From: Salipiger sp. CCB-MM3
GTDB taxonomy: Bacteria > Pseudomonadota > Alphaproteobacteria > Rhodobacterales > Rhodobacteraceae
NCBI RefSeq assembly: GCF_001687105.1
Contig: NZ_CP014596.1
Location: 613,501-677,500 of the forward strand
Length of the DNA stretch: 64,000 nt
Direction of reading: 5' to 3'
Shown in pieces: positions 27,644 through 36,046 of the stretch. Below the pieces are notes generated by a model. That model did not search any database, was not told where the DNA came from, and saw only the letters and a program-made list of their open reading frames with translations. Position numbers and translations under genes: made by a program. Positions within the stretch are counted from its first letter, which is position 1. Every line of letters starts with the position of its first letter.

Positions 27644-27810
27644 GCGCGGGTCTCTAGCACTGCTCTTGGAGCTATGGGAGTCTCGGGGCTCCTTGCCCTC
27701 ATCCTACAGCAGGTCTTCGCTCAGCGAAAGAACCGGGCGCTGCCGGGACTTGCCGCGAGGCCCCGCGATACCGACATTGTGAGGCGGATTTCAAGTGAAA
27801 GGATGTTTCC

Positions 27811-28563
27811 ATGCGCAGAGTTTCGCGCCCCATGACGCGCCCAAAGACGCGCTCGGTTAAAAGCCATGTCGCGCTGATTGCCGCCAGCTGCCTTGCCCTT
27901 GCCGCCCCGGCGGTTGCCATGGCGCAGGAGGCGCAGGCGCCGCGGATCACCGTCACCGGTGAGGGCGAAGTGGCCGCCACGCCCGATATGGCGCGGGTCA
28001 GCCTTGGGATCACTGCGCAGAACGCCAAGGCGGATGCGGCGATGAACGAGGCCTCGCAGGTGGCCGAGACGCTGATCGCCCGGCTTGATGAATTGGGCAT
28101 CGAGGCGCGCGACCGGCAAAGCTCGGACATCTCGCTGCGGCCGCTCTGGTCGGGTGGCAACGATGGCACAGAGCGGGTGATCAGCGGCTTTGAGGCGGGC
28201 AACCAGCTGAGCGTCCGGGTGCGCGATCTGGACCGGCTCGGCGAGGTGCTGGGCGCGGTGCTTGAAGACGGGGCGAACCAGCTGTCCGGGCTGAGCTTCG
28301 GCCTGCAGGATCCAAAACCGGTGATGGAAGACGCGCGCCGCGCGGCGGTCGAGGACGCGATGCAGAAGGCCCGCGTTCTGGCCGAGGCGGCGGGGCTGAG
28401 CCTCGGGCCGGTGCTCTCGATCGCCGAGGCCGGTGGCGGCGGGCAGGCCCCTGCACCGATGATGGAGATGGCGCGGGCCTCCGCGGTGCCCGTGGCGGCG
28501 GGTGAGACGGTGCTGAGCATGCAGGTCACCATGGTCTTTGAACTGGGCGAGGCGGCGGAGTAA
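27811..28563 (+). CDS. SIMPL (DUF541) domain exported protein
   Basis: A 250-residue protein with an N-terminal signal (basic MRRVSRPMTRPKTRSVKS, hydrophobic LIAASCLALAAPAVAMA, cleavage before QEAQAP). The SIMPL domain starts at RITVTGEGEVAATPDMARVSLGI and ends at VTMVFELG, the family's usual boundaries. Related proteins are periplasmic or outer-membrane associated; some are linked to oxidative stress resistance, and a role in signalling was proposed for the mammalian namesake. A shorter start at the in-frame ATG at 27832 is possible. It is divergent from the 921-residue membrane protein and convergent with the membrane protein at 28648. Confidence 0.88.
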   Translation: MRRVSRPMTRPKTRSVKSHVALIAASCLALAAPAVAMAQEAQAPRITVTGEGEVAATPDMARVSLGITAQNAKADAAMNEASQVAETLIARLDELGIEARDRQSSDISLRPLWSGGNDGTERVISGFEAGNQLSVRVRDLDRLGEVLGAVLEDGANQLSGLSFGLQDPKPVMEDARRAAVEDAMQKARVLAEAAGLSLGPVLSIAEAGGGGQAPAPMMEMARASAVPVAAGETVLSMQVTMVFELGEAAE

Positions 28564-28565
28564 AT

Positions 28566-28641
28566 CGCCGTCCCCGCGGGGACGGCGCCAATCCGGCGTC
28601 GCTATTTGCTGTCCCCGCGGATCCCTGTCCCCGCGGGGACA
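28566..28641. repeat. cluster of GTCCCCGCGGGGAC palindromes
   Basis: A perfect 22-base palindrome spans 28566-28587 with the core GTCCCCGCGGGGAC. A second full copy of the 14-base core (16 bases with flanking T/A) is at 28626-28641. A truncated copy (GTCCCCGCGG) lies between them at 28611-28620. They fill the 84 bp between two convergent genes and probably act as a bidirectional terminator. A related but imperfect match occurs at 40945. Confidence 0.6.
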
Positions 28642-28647
28642 CCCATT

Positions 28648-29742
28648 TCAGGAGGTGGGTTTGGGCGTGACCGTGCTCCCGGCGGTGCGCAGGTCCACGA
28701 TCTTTTTGAAGAGGTCGAACCAGAACTGCGCGCCCAGCGTGACCCCGAAGGCGATGAGCACCCAGCCGATGGCCTGCGGGACTGAGGGCCAGTGATAGCC
28801 CTTAACTCCCGGCGCGGTGCCGCAGGCGTGATTGGACAGGGGGATCAGCGCTTCGCCATCGCGCGGCGGCTGGCAGGTCCAGCCCAGCGGCACCTCAAGC
28901 TTGCCCAGCGAGGCAACGGCAGCGTCATAGGCTGTTTGCGCCGCCGTCTGATCCGGGTCGGAGCTTCCGGCAAGGCCCTTTTCTTCGAGATCTTCTATGA
29001 GGGCTTTCGCCACTTCGGTACGTGCGGGCAGCGACTCTTCCGCCATCAACTGCTCGGTATAGCCGAGGAGGTCGATGTTCGAGCCCGCCGCCAGCACAAG
29101 GCCGATCACAAAGAGCATCTTGCGCGTGCTGCGCAGATACCACCCCTGCGCGCGGGCGATGAGTTCGGCGTATTCGGCCTCGAGGGCGATCCGGCGGCGG
29201 TCGAGTGTGGTGCGGAACTTTGCCATTTCACTCTCTATCAGCGCCGAGAGCTCTGCCACCCCGCGCAGCGCCATTTGCCGGTTCAGCTCGCCAATCGGCA
29301 GTGCTGTGAGGCTCTGCTCGAGAAGCGCGCGATAGTCGTCGCGCTCCTTGCTGGCCCGAGCTTCGAGCTTGGCCATCTCGTCGGGGTCGAGTAGCACGGC
29401 AAGGACGGAAAGCGCGGCCTGCCGGGGCTCGATCGCCGAGGGGCGGCGGCGACCCTCTGTGATGCTTGCTGAAAGGCTGCGCGGGCGCATCAGAGATTTT
29501 ATTTCCGGGCGATCGTAGAAGGCCTTCACCAGATCAGGCGCAGGAGAAACTTTCTGGCCGCTGACCGTCGCCCTTTCCCGCTCGCGTTCAAGTAGGTTGT
29601 GGATCACCTGTGCCAGCGTCTTGCCGCGCAGATTGCGCAGGTTGTCGGCGATGGCCTCATTGATGGCGGTGGCGAGAAGGGTGAAAACGACCATGACCGC
29701 AAGAACGCAGATCGCGGCGTCGAAGAGCGCTGGAAGCGACAT
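28648..29742 (-). CDS. three-helix membrane protein of unknown function
   Basis: A 364-residue inner-membrane protein that I do not recognise. There is an N-terminal helix (FDAAICVLAVMVVFTLLATA), a middle helix (KMLFVIGLVLAAGSNIDLLGY) after about 200 charged residues predicted to be helical and cytosolic, and a C-terminal helix (AIGWVLIAFGVTLGAQFWF). A helical stretch with many Arg and Glu (ERERERATV, ALEAEYAELIARAQG) may form a coiled coil. ATG 29742 is chosen because GGAGA precedes it by six bases; a frame upstream to 29811 is open but unsupported. Two cysteines (WTCQ, HACG) are in the segment before the last helix. Monocistronic by context. Confidence 0.65.
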   Translation of the reverse strand: MSLPALFDAAICVLAVMVVFTLLATAINEAIADNLRNLRGKTLAQVIHNLLERERERATVSGQKVSPAPDLVKAFYDRPEIKSLMRPRSLSASITEGRRRPSAIEPRQAALSVLAVLLDPDEMAKLEARASKERDDYRALLEQSLTALPIGELNRQMALRGVAELSALIESEMAKFRTTLDRRRIALEAEYAELIARAQGWYLRSTRKMLFVIGLVLAAGSNIDLLGYTEQLMAEESLPARTEVAKALIEDLEEKGLAGSSDPDQTAAQTAYDAAVASLGKLEVPLGWTCQPPRDGEALIPLSNHACGTAPGVKGYHWPSVPQAIGWVLIAFGVTLGAQFWFDLFKKIVDLRTAGSTVTPKPTS

Positions 29743-29876
29743 AGCTGTCTCCATGGGAAGTGTCGGGCCCGGGCCAGAGTACGGGCGGAACCTTAGGAAG
29801 CCGTTAACCAAGATCGGGCAGCGCGCGGGGGCGGCGTAGGGCAGCCCCCGGCTGGCTGTGCAAGCAGGAGCGGGCC

Positions 29877-31850
29877 TCAGGTGAAGAAGGGCGAGACCCC
29901 GCCGGAAGTGATGACCACGGGCTCCGCCGCTTCATCGAAGGGTTTCACCGTCATCTCGAAGCGATCCTTGGTGTAGCACAGGGCCTGTTCCTGCAGGATG
30001 CCGAGCGCGACCTTCTCGCCCATGCGCAGGCTGTCGTAATAGTCGGTGAAGTAGTGGACGCCCGCCATGTTGCGGCCGATCGAGATATTGGCGGCCAGCT
30101 TGTTCAACTCGCCCTCAAGCGTGAGACTCTCTGCTGAAGCGACGGCACGCAAGCAGTCCGTGTCATCGGGATCGATCTCGTAGCGCATGGTCTGATATTG
30201 CGCGGCGTCCGCTGCGCCCGGGTCGGGCAGCCTGCGGAACGCGATCTTGCCATCCGGGCCGCGCGCGAGAACCGCATCGGTATCGAAGAAGGCCTTGAGG
30301 ATGGTCACGCAAGCCCCGGCGACGGTGGCGTGACCGGCACCATAGGCCGGGTGCATGGGCGAGCCCTCTTTGAAGGCCATGGGCAGCAGCACCGTGTCCG
30401 CTTCCGCGACGCTCTGGTTGTGTGCGCGGATCTTGCTCAGCAAGTTTGAGGCCGGGGAGTCGAGCTTTCCGCGCATGGTCTGGAACAGATCAATCCCGGT
30501 GGCGTCGTGGATATCGTCCGCCTTATGGATACGCGCGGCCAGCGCCTCGGGACGCAGGCGGCGATGGTTGTTGAACTTCTGGAAACGCACGGCCTTGAGC
30601 GCGCGGGTCGCCACCTCGGTGACTAGCGTCAGCACATGCGGCCCACCCCAGAGCGCGAAGCCGCCGGTGCCGTGGTTCTTGTATTTGCCCATGCCGGAAA
30701 GATGGTCGAACCCCGTGTCAAAGGGCGCTTCCTGTCCCAGCAGGATCAGGCAGGCGTTGAGATAGGCCTGATAGAGCGCGTCGAAATGCACATAGGTCGC
30801 CATGTCGCGGGGCGTGGTGATGAAACGCGGGTCGCCCGCGGTGAAGGACTGTTTCTCATCGCCGGGCACATTGGCGCCGTTCTGAATTTCCAGAAAGCTG
30901 CCCTCGTCCATCATGTAGTCGTCGCATTCCTTTGCCTGGGGCACGCGCTGGTCGATGCGCTGGGCGCCGTAGGCGATGAAGCCCTTTTCGGGAGGGTACT
31001 TCTTTCCGACAGTCTCGGAGCCCATCAGCAGGAATTGCGACAGATAGGGGCCGGTCTCGACACCGCGGGTCGAGCCGCGAAAGATCGTGCTGCGGGTGAC
31101 CGCGCCGGGCTGGCCGGGCTGGGGGAAGGGTTTGCGCGGGCGTGCGGGGATGTCGTCGGGACCGTCGTCGAGCTCGCCATCGGGCAGGGCCGCCTGTCGG
31201 GCGGCTTTGTTAGGGGCGTCCGGCGCAAGCGGATAGCCCGCCTCGCTGGGGTAGCCTTGGGTGGCGTATTCAAGCGCATTCAGCCGCGCCACCGCTGCGT
31301 CGATGAGGTCGCTTTTTTCCGGGTCCGCATCGGCAGGCGGAGTGTCAGAGAACAGCGCGAAGGGCACGTCACGCAGCAGGGCAAGCTCGTAGACCTCTGC
31401 CATCTCGTAGGTGAGCTGCGCGGAGCCGAGACGGGGCGGTGGCGGCATGGTGACGGCCTGCGGGTCGGGGCCCTGAAGCTCGAAGACATGGCCCGCGGTG
31501 GGGGCCTCCCATTGCCGGTAGTCGCGGCCTTCGGCGGCGGCAATCGCACTGGCATCATTGAGGCCTAGGGTGAAGAAGTCGACCACGCCTCTCGCGATAA
31601 AATGCCGGAACCTGTCGAAATGATCCGGGTCCTGCACAAGAAACGTCGTGCAATTGTGTTTCAGCCCCTTGGTGAAGCTCATGGAGAAATGAAGCGGCTC
31701 GGTCGGGTCCTGCCGCCGCTCCAGTTCCTCGTCACCATTTTGGCGATGCTCTTCGGGGCCGCGGTCGGCAGCGATGCTTGTGGCATAGTTGCGGATCGCT
31801 TGGGAAAATGTCTTTCGGGCTTTGGGGTCGTCAATGAGCGTGCCGGGCAT
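29877..31850 (-). CDS. vanadium-dependent haloperoxidase (PAP2 superfamily)
   Basis: A 657-residue enzyme of the algal/cyanobacterial-type vanadium haloperoxidase family. Such enzymes use H2O2 to oxidise bromide or iodide and so halogenate organic compounds. The three vanadate-site motifs are visible: Lys425 and Arg433 in KFNNHRRLRP; HPAYGAGHA with acid/base His507; and Arg593 with the vanadate-linking His599 and Asp603 in GRNMAGVHYFTD. In algal bromoperoxidases the second motif reads P-S-G-H; here it is G-A-G-H, so the vanadate-contacting Ser is Ala505. There is no standard signal peptide. The gene is preceded by 219 bp of AT-richer DNA and is transcribed alone or after the BNR protein gene. 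Confidence 0.88.
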   Translation of the reverse strand: MPGTLIDDPKARKTFSQAIRNYATSIAADRGPEEHRQNGDEELERRQDPTEPLHFSMSFTKGLKHNCTTFLVQDPDHFDRFRHFIARGVVDFFTLGLNDASAIAAAEGRDYRQWEAPTAGHVFELQGPDPQAVTMPPPPRLGSAQLTYEMAEVYELALLRDVPFALFSDTPPADADPEKSDLIDAAVARLNALEYATQGYPSEAGYPLAPDAPNKAARQAALPDGELDDGPDDIPARPRKPFPQPGQPGAVTRSTIFRGSTRGVETGPYLSQFLLMGSETVGKKYPPEKGFIAYGAQRIDQRVPQAKECDDYMMDEGSFLEIQNGANVPGDEKQSFTAGDPRFITTPRDMATYVHFDALYQAYLNACLILLGQEAPFDTGFDHLSGMGKYKNHGTGGFALWGGPHVLTLVTEVATRALKAVRFQKFNNHRRLRPEALAARIHKADDIHDATGIDLFQTMRGKLDSPASNLLSKIRAHNQSVAEADTVLLPMAFKEGSPMHPAYGAGHATVAGACVTILKAFFDTDAVLARGPDGKIAFRRLPDPGAADAAQYQTMRYEIDPDDTDCLRAVASAESLTLEGELNKLAANISIGRNMAGVHYFTDYYDSLRMGEKVALGILQEQALCYTKDRFEMTVKPFDEAAEPVVITSGGVSPFFT

Positions 31851-32069
31851 TTCGAAAACCTCTGAAATTGCTTTGGATGAATGAAAATGGCGCTCTGCGG
31901 AATAAATGAGTGCGCGGCTTTATTACTCGCGCAAATATATCACGGCACGCGCAGCCCCGAAGTCGGGGATTCATCCTGCTGAGTGGAGGTTTTCCGGACT
32001 TCCGCTTTAAAACATCGGCGGAGGAAACTGTATTTCGGTGCGAAATTGAGGCGCTGGGCGGTTTGGCCC

Positions 32070-33218
32070 TCAGGCGCGGGGCATTACCTCGACGCAGAGC
32101 ACCGTGGGCAGGTGGCGCACCAGTTCGTCCCAGCTGTCGCCCTCGTCGGAGGAGCCGAAAACCGAGCCCGAGTTGGTGCCGAAATAAACCCCGGCGGGGC
32201 TGGCGCTGTCCACCGCCATGGCCTGTCGCAGCACGGTGAAGAAACAGCCCTCTTGCGGCAGCCCCTCGCGGCAGGCCTGCCAGCTTTCGCCACCATCGCG
32301 CGAGCGCCAGACGGCGGCGCTGGCCTCGGGCGGGAAACGTCCGGCCATGTCGCCGTTGAGCGGCAGCGTCCAGATCGTGTCGGGATCGCTTGGGTGCACG
32401 CCGATGGGAAAGCCGAAGGTCGAGGGCAGCCCGTCGGTGATCTCGTCCCAGCTGCGCCCGCCATCGCGCGAGCGGTACACGCCGTGGTGGTTCTGCTGGT
32501 AGAGCAGGTCGGCCTCGCCTGCCGCGCGGCCCATGTTGTGCACGCAATGCCCGGTCTCATGCCCGTCCCCGGCGGCGGGGTGGCTGCTGGGCTGGCTGGG
32601 GGCATTGGAGCGGCGGTTGCGGCGCTCCCACGTGATGCCGCCGTCCTCGGTGGCAAAGACCCCGGCGGCGGAGATCGCCAGCCACATGCGTTTCGGATCG
32701 GCGGGATCGGTGACGATCGTGTGCAGGGTCAGCCCCGCGGCGCCGGGGTTCCAGCTGTCGGCAGAGGGGTGATTGCGCAGGCTTTCGATCTCGTCCCAGC
32801 TGTCGCCGCCATCGCTGCTGGCGTAGAGCGCGGCGGGTTTGCCGCCCGCGTAGAGCTTGCCCGGCGTGGCCTTCAGCGACCAGAGCGCCTGCAGCTGCCC
32901 GGTGAAGGGCGCCGGGCCGGAGGGCGCGACGCCAAGCTGCGCGGCGAGCTCGGGATCGGCGGCCATCCATTCGTCCATCTGCCCGCCCGCAAGTTTCGAC
33001 AGCTGCCAGCCGCCAGAGCCGTTGCGCCGCCAGACCCCGGCACCGAACCATTCGTTGCCGCCCGCCGCCCAGATGGTGCCGCTTTCCGCGTCGCCCGCCA
33101 TATGGTTGATCGGCCAGCCCTCGCAGAAGGGGCCCTCGGCGGTCCAGCCGGTGTCGCCTTGGCTGACCACGAAAGCGCCTTTGGTGGTGCCGACGAGAAG
33201 CGTGGGTGCGGTGCTCAT
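32070..33218 (-). CDS. BNR/Asp-box repeat beta-propeller protein
   Basis: A 382-residue sialidase-fold (Asp-box) protein. Four S/T-x-D-x-G-x-x-W-type repeats are seen: SSDGGDSW, TEDGGITW, SRDGGRSW and SRDGGESW, plus a degenerate SSDEGDSW. This predicts a six- or seven-bladed propeller. It starts MSTAPTLLVGTTKGAFVVS with no signal peptide, so it is probably cytosolic, and there is no sign of a sialidase active site (no FRIP motif). Related proteins carry labels such as exo-alpha-sialidase or photosystem II stability factor Hcf136-like, which should not be taken literally. It is divergent from the MerR gene. A GGAGGAG ribosome-binding site precedes the ATG. Confidence 0.8.
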   Translation of the reverse strand: MSTAPTLLVGTTKGAFVVSQGDTGWTAEGPFCEGWPINHMAGDAESGTIWAAGGNEWFGAGVWRRNGSGGWQLSKLAGGQMDEWMAADPELAAQLGVAPSGPAPFTGQLQALWSLKATPGKLYAGGKPAALYASSDGGDSWDEIESLRNHPSADSWNPGAAGLTLHTIVTDPADPKRMWLAISAAGVFATEDGGITWERRNRRSNAPSQPSSHPAAGDGHETGHCVHNMGRAAGEADLLYQQNHHGVYRSRDGGRSWDEITDGLPSTFGFPIGVHPSDPDTIWTLPLNGDMAGRFPPEASAAVWRSRDGGESWQACREGLPQEGCFFTVLRQAMAVDSASPAGVYFGTNSGSVFGSSDEGDSWDELVRHLPTVLCVEVMPRA

Positions 33219-33238
33219 GGGGTCTCCTCCTGAGATGA

Positions 33239-33250
33239 GTTGATATCAAC
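33239..33250. promoter_or_regulatory. 12-bp palindrome upstream of the BNR protein gene
   Basis: GTTGATATCAAC is a perfect palindrome 20 bp before the BNR gene start, in the divergent region shared with the MerR gene. It is an operator candidate; the regulator is unknown. Confidence 0.35.
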
Positions 33251-33317
33251 GTACCATGAGTCGCGGCGATCCCTGACGGGCATTTGCGGGGCGCGCGAAA
33301 AATCGCGGAAGCGGCGC

Positions 33318-33348
33318 TTGACCTGGAGTGCGCTCCAGCACCTAGACT
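33318..33348 (+). promoter_or_regulatory. MerR-type promoter with 19-bp spacer
   Basis: TTGACC (33318-33323) and TAGACT (33343-33348) are separated by exactly 19 bases. The spacer region carries the dyad CTGGAG-TGCG-CTCCAG. An over-long spacer with a central dyad is the hallmark of promoters activated by MerR-family DNA distortion. It lies 41 bp before the MerR start, so autoregulation of merR and the following decarboxylase-like gene is expected. Confidence 0.8.
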
Positions 33349-33388
33349 GGGGGGCGTCGCACGAAAACGGAGCAGGATGGAGACGGGC

Positions 33389-33829
33389 ATGAAGATCGGA
33401 GATCTGGCGCGGCGCACTGGGCTGAGCGTCGACACGCTGCGCTATTACGAGAAGATCGGTCTTTTGCCGCAGGCGGCGCGGGATGACGGCGGGCGGCGGG
33501 TCTATGACGCCGATACGCTGACTTGGGTGGCGTTCCTGAAACGGCTCAGGACCACCGGCATGCCGATCCGCGACATGCTGCGCTATGCCCGGCTGCGGGC
33601 GGAAGGCTCGGCCACCGGCCCGGATCGGCAGGCGCTTTTGGAAGAGCATCGCGCGGCGGTGCGGGCGCGGGTGGCCGAGCTTCAGTCCTGCCTGACCGTT
33701 CTCGACGACAAGATTGCCGGCTACGCCGGTGCCTTATCCGAAAGGACGGATCATGACGCATCAGACACAGAGACCGCAGCCCGAGATGACACGGCTGGAG
33801 CGCGGCGCGCAGGCGCTGGCGGAGATTGA
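33389..33829 (+). CDS. MerR-family transcriptional regulator
   Basis: A 146-residue one-component regulator. The winged helix begins at the start (MKIGDLARRTGLSVDTLRYYEKIGLL) and is followed by the usual DGGRRVYDADTLTWVAFLKRLR. A dimerisation coiled coil then runs through ARVAELQSCLTVLDDKIAGY. No metal-binding cysteine cluster is evident (only one Cys), so it resembles the aldehyde/redox-responsive AdhR/NmlR-like group more than metal sensors; this is inference. ATG 33377 is an alternative start. The last 77 bases overlap the next gene, and the C-terminal tail after SERTDH is low-complexity. Its own promoter has the 19-bp MerR spacer. Confidence 0.88.
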   Translation: MKIGDLARRTGLSVDTLRYYEKIGLLPQAARDDGGRRVYDADTLTWVAFLKRLRTTGMPIRDMLRYARLRAEGSATGPDRQALLEEHRAAVRARVAELQSCLTVLDDKIAGYAGALSERTDHDASDTETAARDDTAGARRAGAGGD

Positions 33830-34166
33830 CGGCAGCGCGGGCGAGGCCGTGGTCGCGGCGCTTGCGGATATCGCGCCCGATTTCGCCACGCTTCTGCTCG
33901 AGTTTCCCTTTGGCGATATCTACACGCGGCCCGGCCTTGGCCTGCGCGAGCGCGAGGTGGCGACGATCGCGGCGCTTTGCGCCATGGGCACGGCGCAGCC
34001 GCAGCTCAAGGTGCATATCGAGGCGGGGCTGAACGTCGGCCTGAGCCGCGAGGAGATCACCGAGATCCTCATGCAGATGGCGGTCTACGCGGGGTTTCCG
34101 GCGGCGCTGAACGGGCTGTTTGCCGCGCGGGAGGTCTTTGCCGCGCGCGATGCCGAACCCGCCTGA
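33753..34166 (+). CDS. carboxymuconolactone decarboxylase family protein
   Basis: A 137-residue AhpD-like-fold protein. The conserved core is FPFGDIYTRPGLGLREREVATIAALCAMG, followed by LKVHIEAGLNVGLSREEITEILMQMAVYAGFPAALNGLFAAREVF. This is close to gamma-carboxymuconolactone decarboxylase PcaC, with the His of the LKVHI segment present. The AhpD CxxC motif is absent, so a peroxidase-partner role is not supported. The ATG at 33753 follows AAAGGACGG. It overlaps the MerR gene and is probably controlled by it. Together they may respond to a reactive electrophile, which is inference. Confidence 0.85.
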   Translation: MTHQTQRPQPEMTRLERGAQALAEIDGSAGEAVVAALADIAPDFATLLLEFPFGDIYTRPGLGLREREVATIAALCAMGTAQPQLKVHIEAGLNVGLSREEITEILMQMAVYAGFPAALNGLFAAREVFAARDAEPA

Positions 34167-34169
34167 GCC

Positions 34170-35195
34170 TCAGCGCATCCACAGGCCCGCGCGTTTGAGC
34201 GGGTTGCGGATGCCCTGTTCGCGCCGGGGCAGGTCGTCCCGGTCGAACATGGCGCGCACCTTCGCGCCGCGCCCCTGGTAGATGTAGCGCAGGAAGGGCT
34301 CATGCTCTTTCAGCAGCTTCTTCACCCGGTTGGGCGCGGCGATGGCCTCGAGAAACGCCACCAGCTCGTCGCTTTCGCGGGCGTAGAGCAGCGGCATGGC
34401 GCGGTAATGGCAGCTGTGGCTGCCGTCGAGCAGCCCCGTCGGCAGGGTGCCCCGCCCGCCGCCGAGCCCGTGGATGACCAAGGGCAGCGCCACCTGATCG
34501 AGCCAGGGATCGAGGCTCTGGCATTGCAGCGCCTTGGGCGGGTCGTCGCGGATGGTCAGCGCGGTGTCGAGAAAGCGGCGGCCAAAGCGCTGCGGGCATT
34601 CGTAGAAGAAGAACCCGGCGTTGAAATAGAGGTAATGCTGCCAATAGCCTTCGGGCCAGTGGGGATCGAGCGAGCTGGCGAAATCGAGGCCAAAGCGGTC
34701 GTAGAGCGCTTTCCAGATCTGCGTGTAGCCGGGGCCGTAAAGTTCGATCTGTGGCCATGTGCCCTCGCGCTTCATCGAGGCGGTGGGGCGGGTGAAGTCG
34801 AAGGGCACTTCGGACAGATCGCCGGTGATCAGCGTGTCGGTGTCGAAGAAGACGAAGGGCTCGCCCGGCGGCAGCGCGAAAAGCGCCTCGATCTTGTTGC
34901 CATAGGGGTAGGCGTGGCCGAAGTGGCGGCTCTCGAAGGGGATGATCTCTGCGCCGAGGTCGCGCAGGATGTCGCAAGCCTCGGGCGACATGCGCGGATC
35001 GTGGGGCCAGAGCGGGCCGGGCTGCGGCTCGGCGACGAAGAGCTTTGCGCGGCCCTCGGGGGTGGCGGCGTCCAGCGACAGGGCAAAGAGCACGGCCTCA
35101 TATTGCAGCCGCCCGGCATGCCCGACGATGAGGATGTTGAGCGGGGTGTCGCGCCCTGTGGTTGGTCCGGTGGTGCTCCCGGTGGTGCCTGTCAT
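34170..35195 (-). CDS. putative glycosyltransferase-like protein with DxD motif
   Basis: A 341-residue protein. After a Thr/Gly-rich N-terminus it reads LNILIVGHAGRLQYEAVLFALSL, then EIIPFESRHFGHAYPYGNKIEAL and the segment FVFFDTDTLITGDLSEV. The last contains a DxD element typical of metal-dependent nucleotide-sugar transferases of the GT-A fold. Later it has QHYLYFNAGFFFYE and SLDPWLDQVALPLVIHGLGG, like the family's acceptor-side motifs. The specific family is not recognised. ATG 35195 is used; ATG 35216 is seven codons upstream. It converges on the decarboxylase-like gene with a three-base gap. Possible role: surface polysaccharide or glycoconjugate synthesis. Confidence 0.6.
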   Translation of the reverse strand: MTGTTGSTTGPTTGRDTPLNILIVGHAGRLQYEAVLFALSLDAATPEGRAKLFVAEPQPGPLWPHDPRMSPEACDILRDLGAEIIPFESRHFGHAYPYGNKIEALFALPPGEPFVFFDTDTLITGDLSEVPFDFTRPTASMKREGTWPQIELYGPGYTQIWKALYDRFGLDFASSLDPHWPEGYWQHYLYFNAGFFFYECPQRFGRRFLDTALTIRDDPPKALQCQSLDPWLDQVALPLVIHGLGGGRGTLPTGLLDGSHSCHYRAMPLLYARESDELVAFLEAIAAPNRVKKLLKEHEPFLRYIYQGRGAKVRAMFDRDDLPRREQGIRNPLKRAGLWMR

Positions 35196-35353
35196 TCTGC
35201 CCGGCCTTTTGCCCATGTTTGCGGCACTATAGGCACGAAGCGCCGCGCCCGTAAGCGGGGGGACGATGCAGGCGGGCGAGGCTGTGGTTTCTAGAGCAGA
35301 GTGGCGCCCCGCCCGGCGGCTTCGCCTTGTTCCGGGCAGGGCTGCGAGAGTTC

Positions 35354-36046
35354 TCAGAGCGTGATGGGCAGCATCACCTCGGGCTCGATCACCTGTACGC
35401 CGGGCAGACCTTCGGCCAATTTGGCTGCCGATTGCTCGAGCGCGGGGAAGGTGCGGTAGTGGCAGGGGATGACCGTGTCGAAATCGAAGTAGGTCTTCGA
35501 TGCCCAGGCGGCCTGATCCATGTCCATCGTGTAGTACCCCCCGGCGCTGAGGATGCCGATGTCGGGTTTGTAGTACTGCCCGATCCACGCCATGTCGGCC
35601 ATGATCGCGGTGTCGCCCGAGAAGTAGATGGTCTTGCCTTCGCCCTTGATGATGAAGCCGGTTTCCATGCCCGCGTATTTGGGGCCTTCGTCGGTGGGCA
35701 GCGACGAGCTGTGCGAGGCGGGCACCATGCTGACGCTGACCTTGCCGAAGCTGATCGTGCCGCCCTTGTTGAAGGCATGGCCCTCAACCGCGCCCTTGCC
35801 GTGCAGTTGGCCTGCCAGTTCCACCATGCCCGAGACCGGCGCCTTGGTGCGCTGGCTGACCTCGACGGCGTTGTCGGTGTGGTCGAAGTGGCCGTGAGTG
35901 ATGAGGATCTGCGTCACATCCTTCAGCGCGTCCTCAACGCGGTCTTCGGGGAAGACGGGGTTGCCGATGACCCAAGGGTCGATCAGCAGAACCTGATCCT
36001 CGATCTCGATGCGGAAGCTGCCGTGGCCAAGCCAGATGATGTTCAT
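35354..36046 (-). CDS. UPF0173 metal-dependent hydrolase (metallo-beta-lactamase fold)
   Basis: A 230-residue MBL-fold hydrolase. It begins MNIIWLGHGSFRIEIEDQVLLIDPW. The zinc-binding motif THGHFDHT is at residues 50-57, a third His is in VPASHSSS, the bridging Asp is in YFSGDTAIM, and the last His is in VIPCHYRTFP. The set matches the UPF0173 group related to UlaG. ATG 36046 has GGAGAG six bases upstream; the open extension to 36169 is rejected as Pro/Ala-rich. Substrate unknown. Apparently monocistronic. Confidence 0.9.
   Translation of the reverse strand: MNIIWLGHGSFRIEIEDQVLLIDPWVIGNPVFPEDRVEDALKDVTQILITHGHFDHTDNAVEVSQRTKAPVSGMVELAGQLHGKGAVEGHAFNKGGTISFGKVSVSMVPASHSSSLPTDEGPKYAGMETGFIIKGEGKTIYFSGDTAIMADMAWIGQYYKPDIGILSAGGYYTMDMDQAAWASKTYFDFDTVIPCHYRTFPALEQSAAKLAEGLPGVQVIEPEVMLPITL

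Noticed and set aside
24812..27835. 1007-residue open frame antisense to the GspL/PilP-like gene
   Set aside because: Its Arg/Gly/Ala-rich low-complexity product is the shadow of an Ala/Pro/Glu-rich coding strand.
32070..33218. Sialidase
   Set aside because: Asp-box repeats show the fold only; the FRIP motif and catalytic arginine cluster are not seen.
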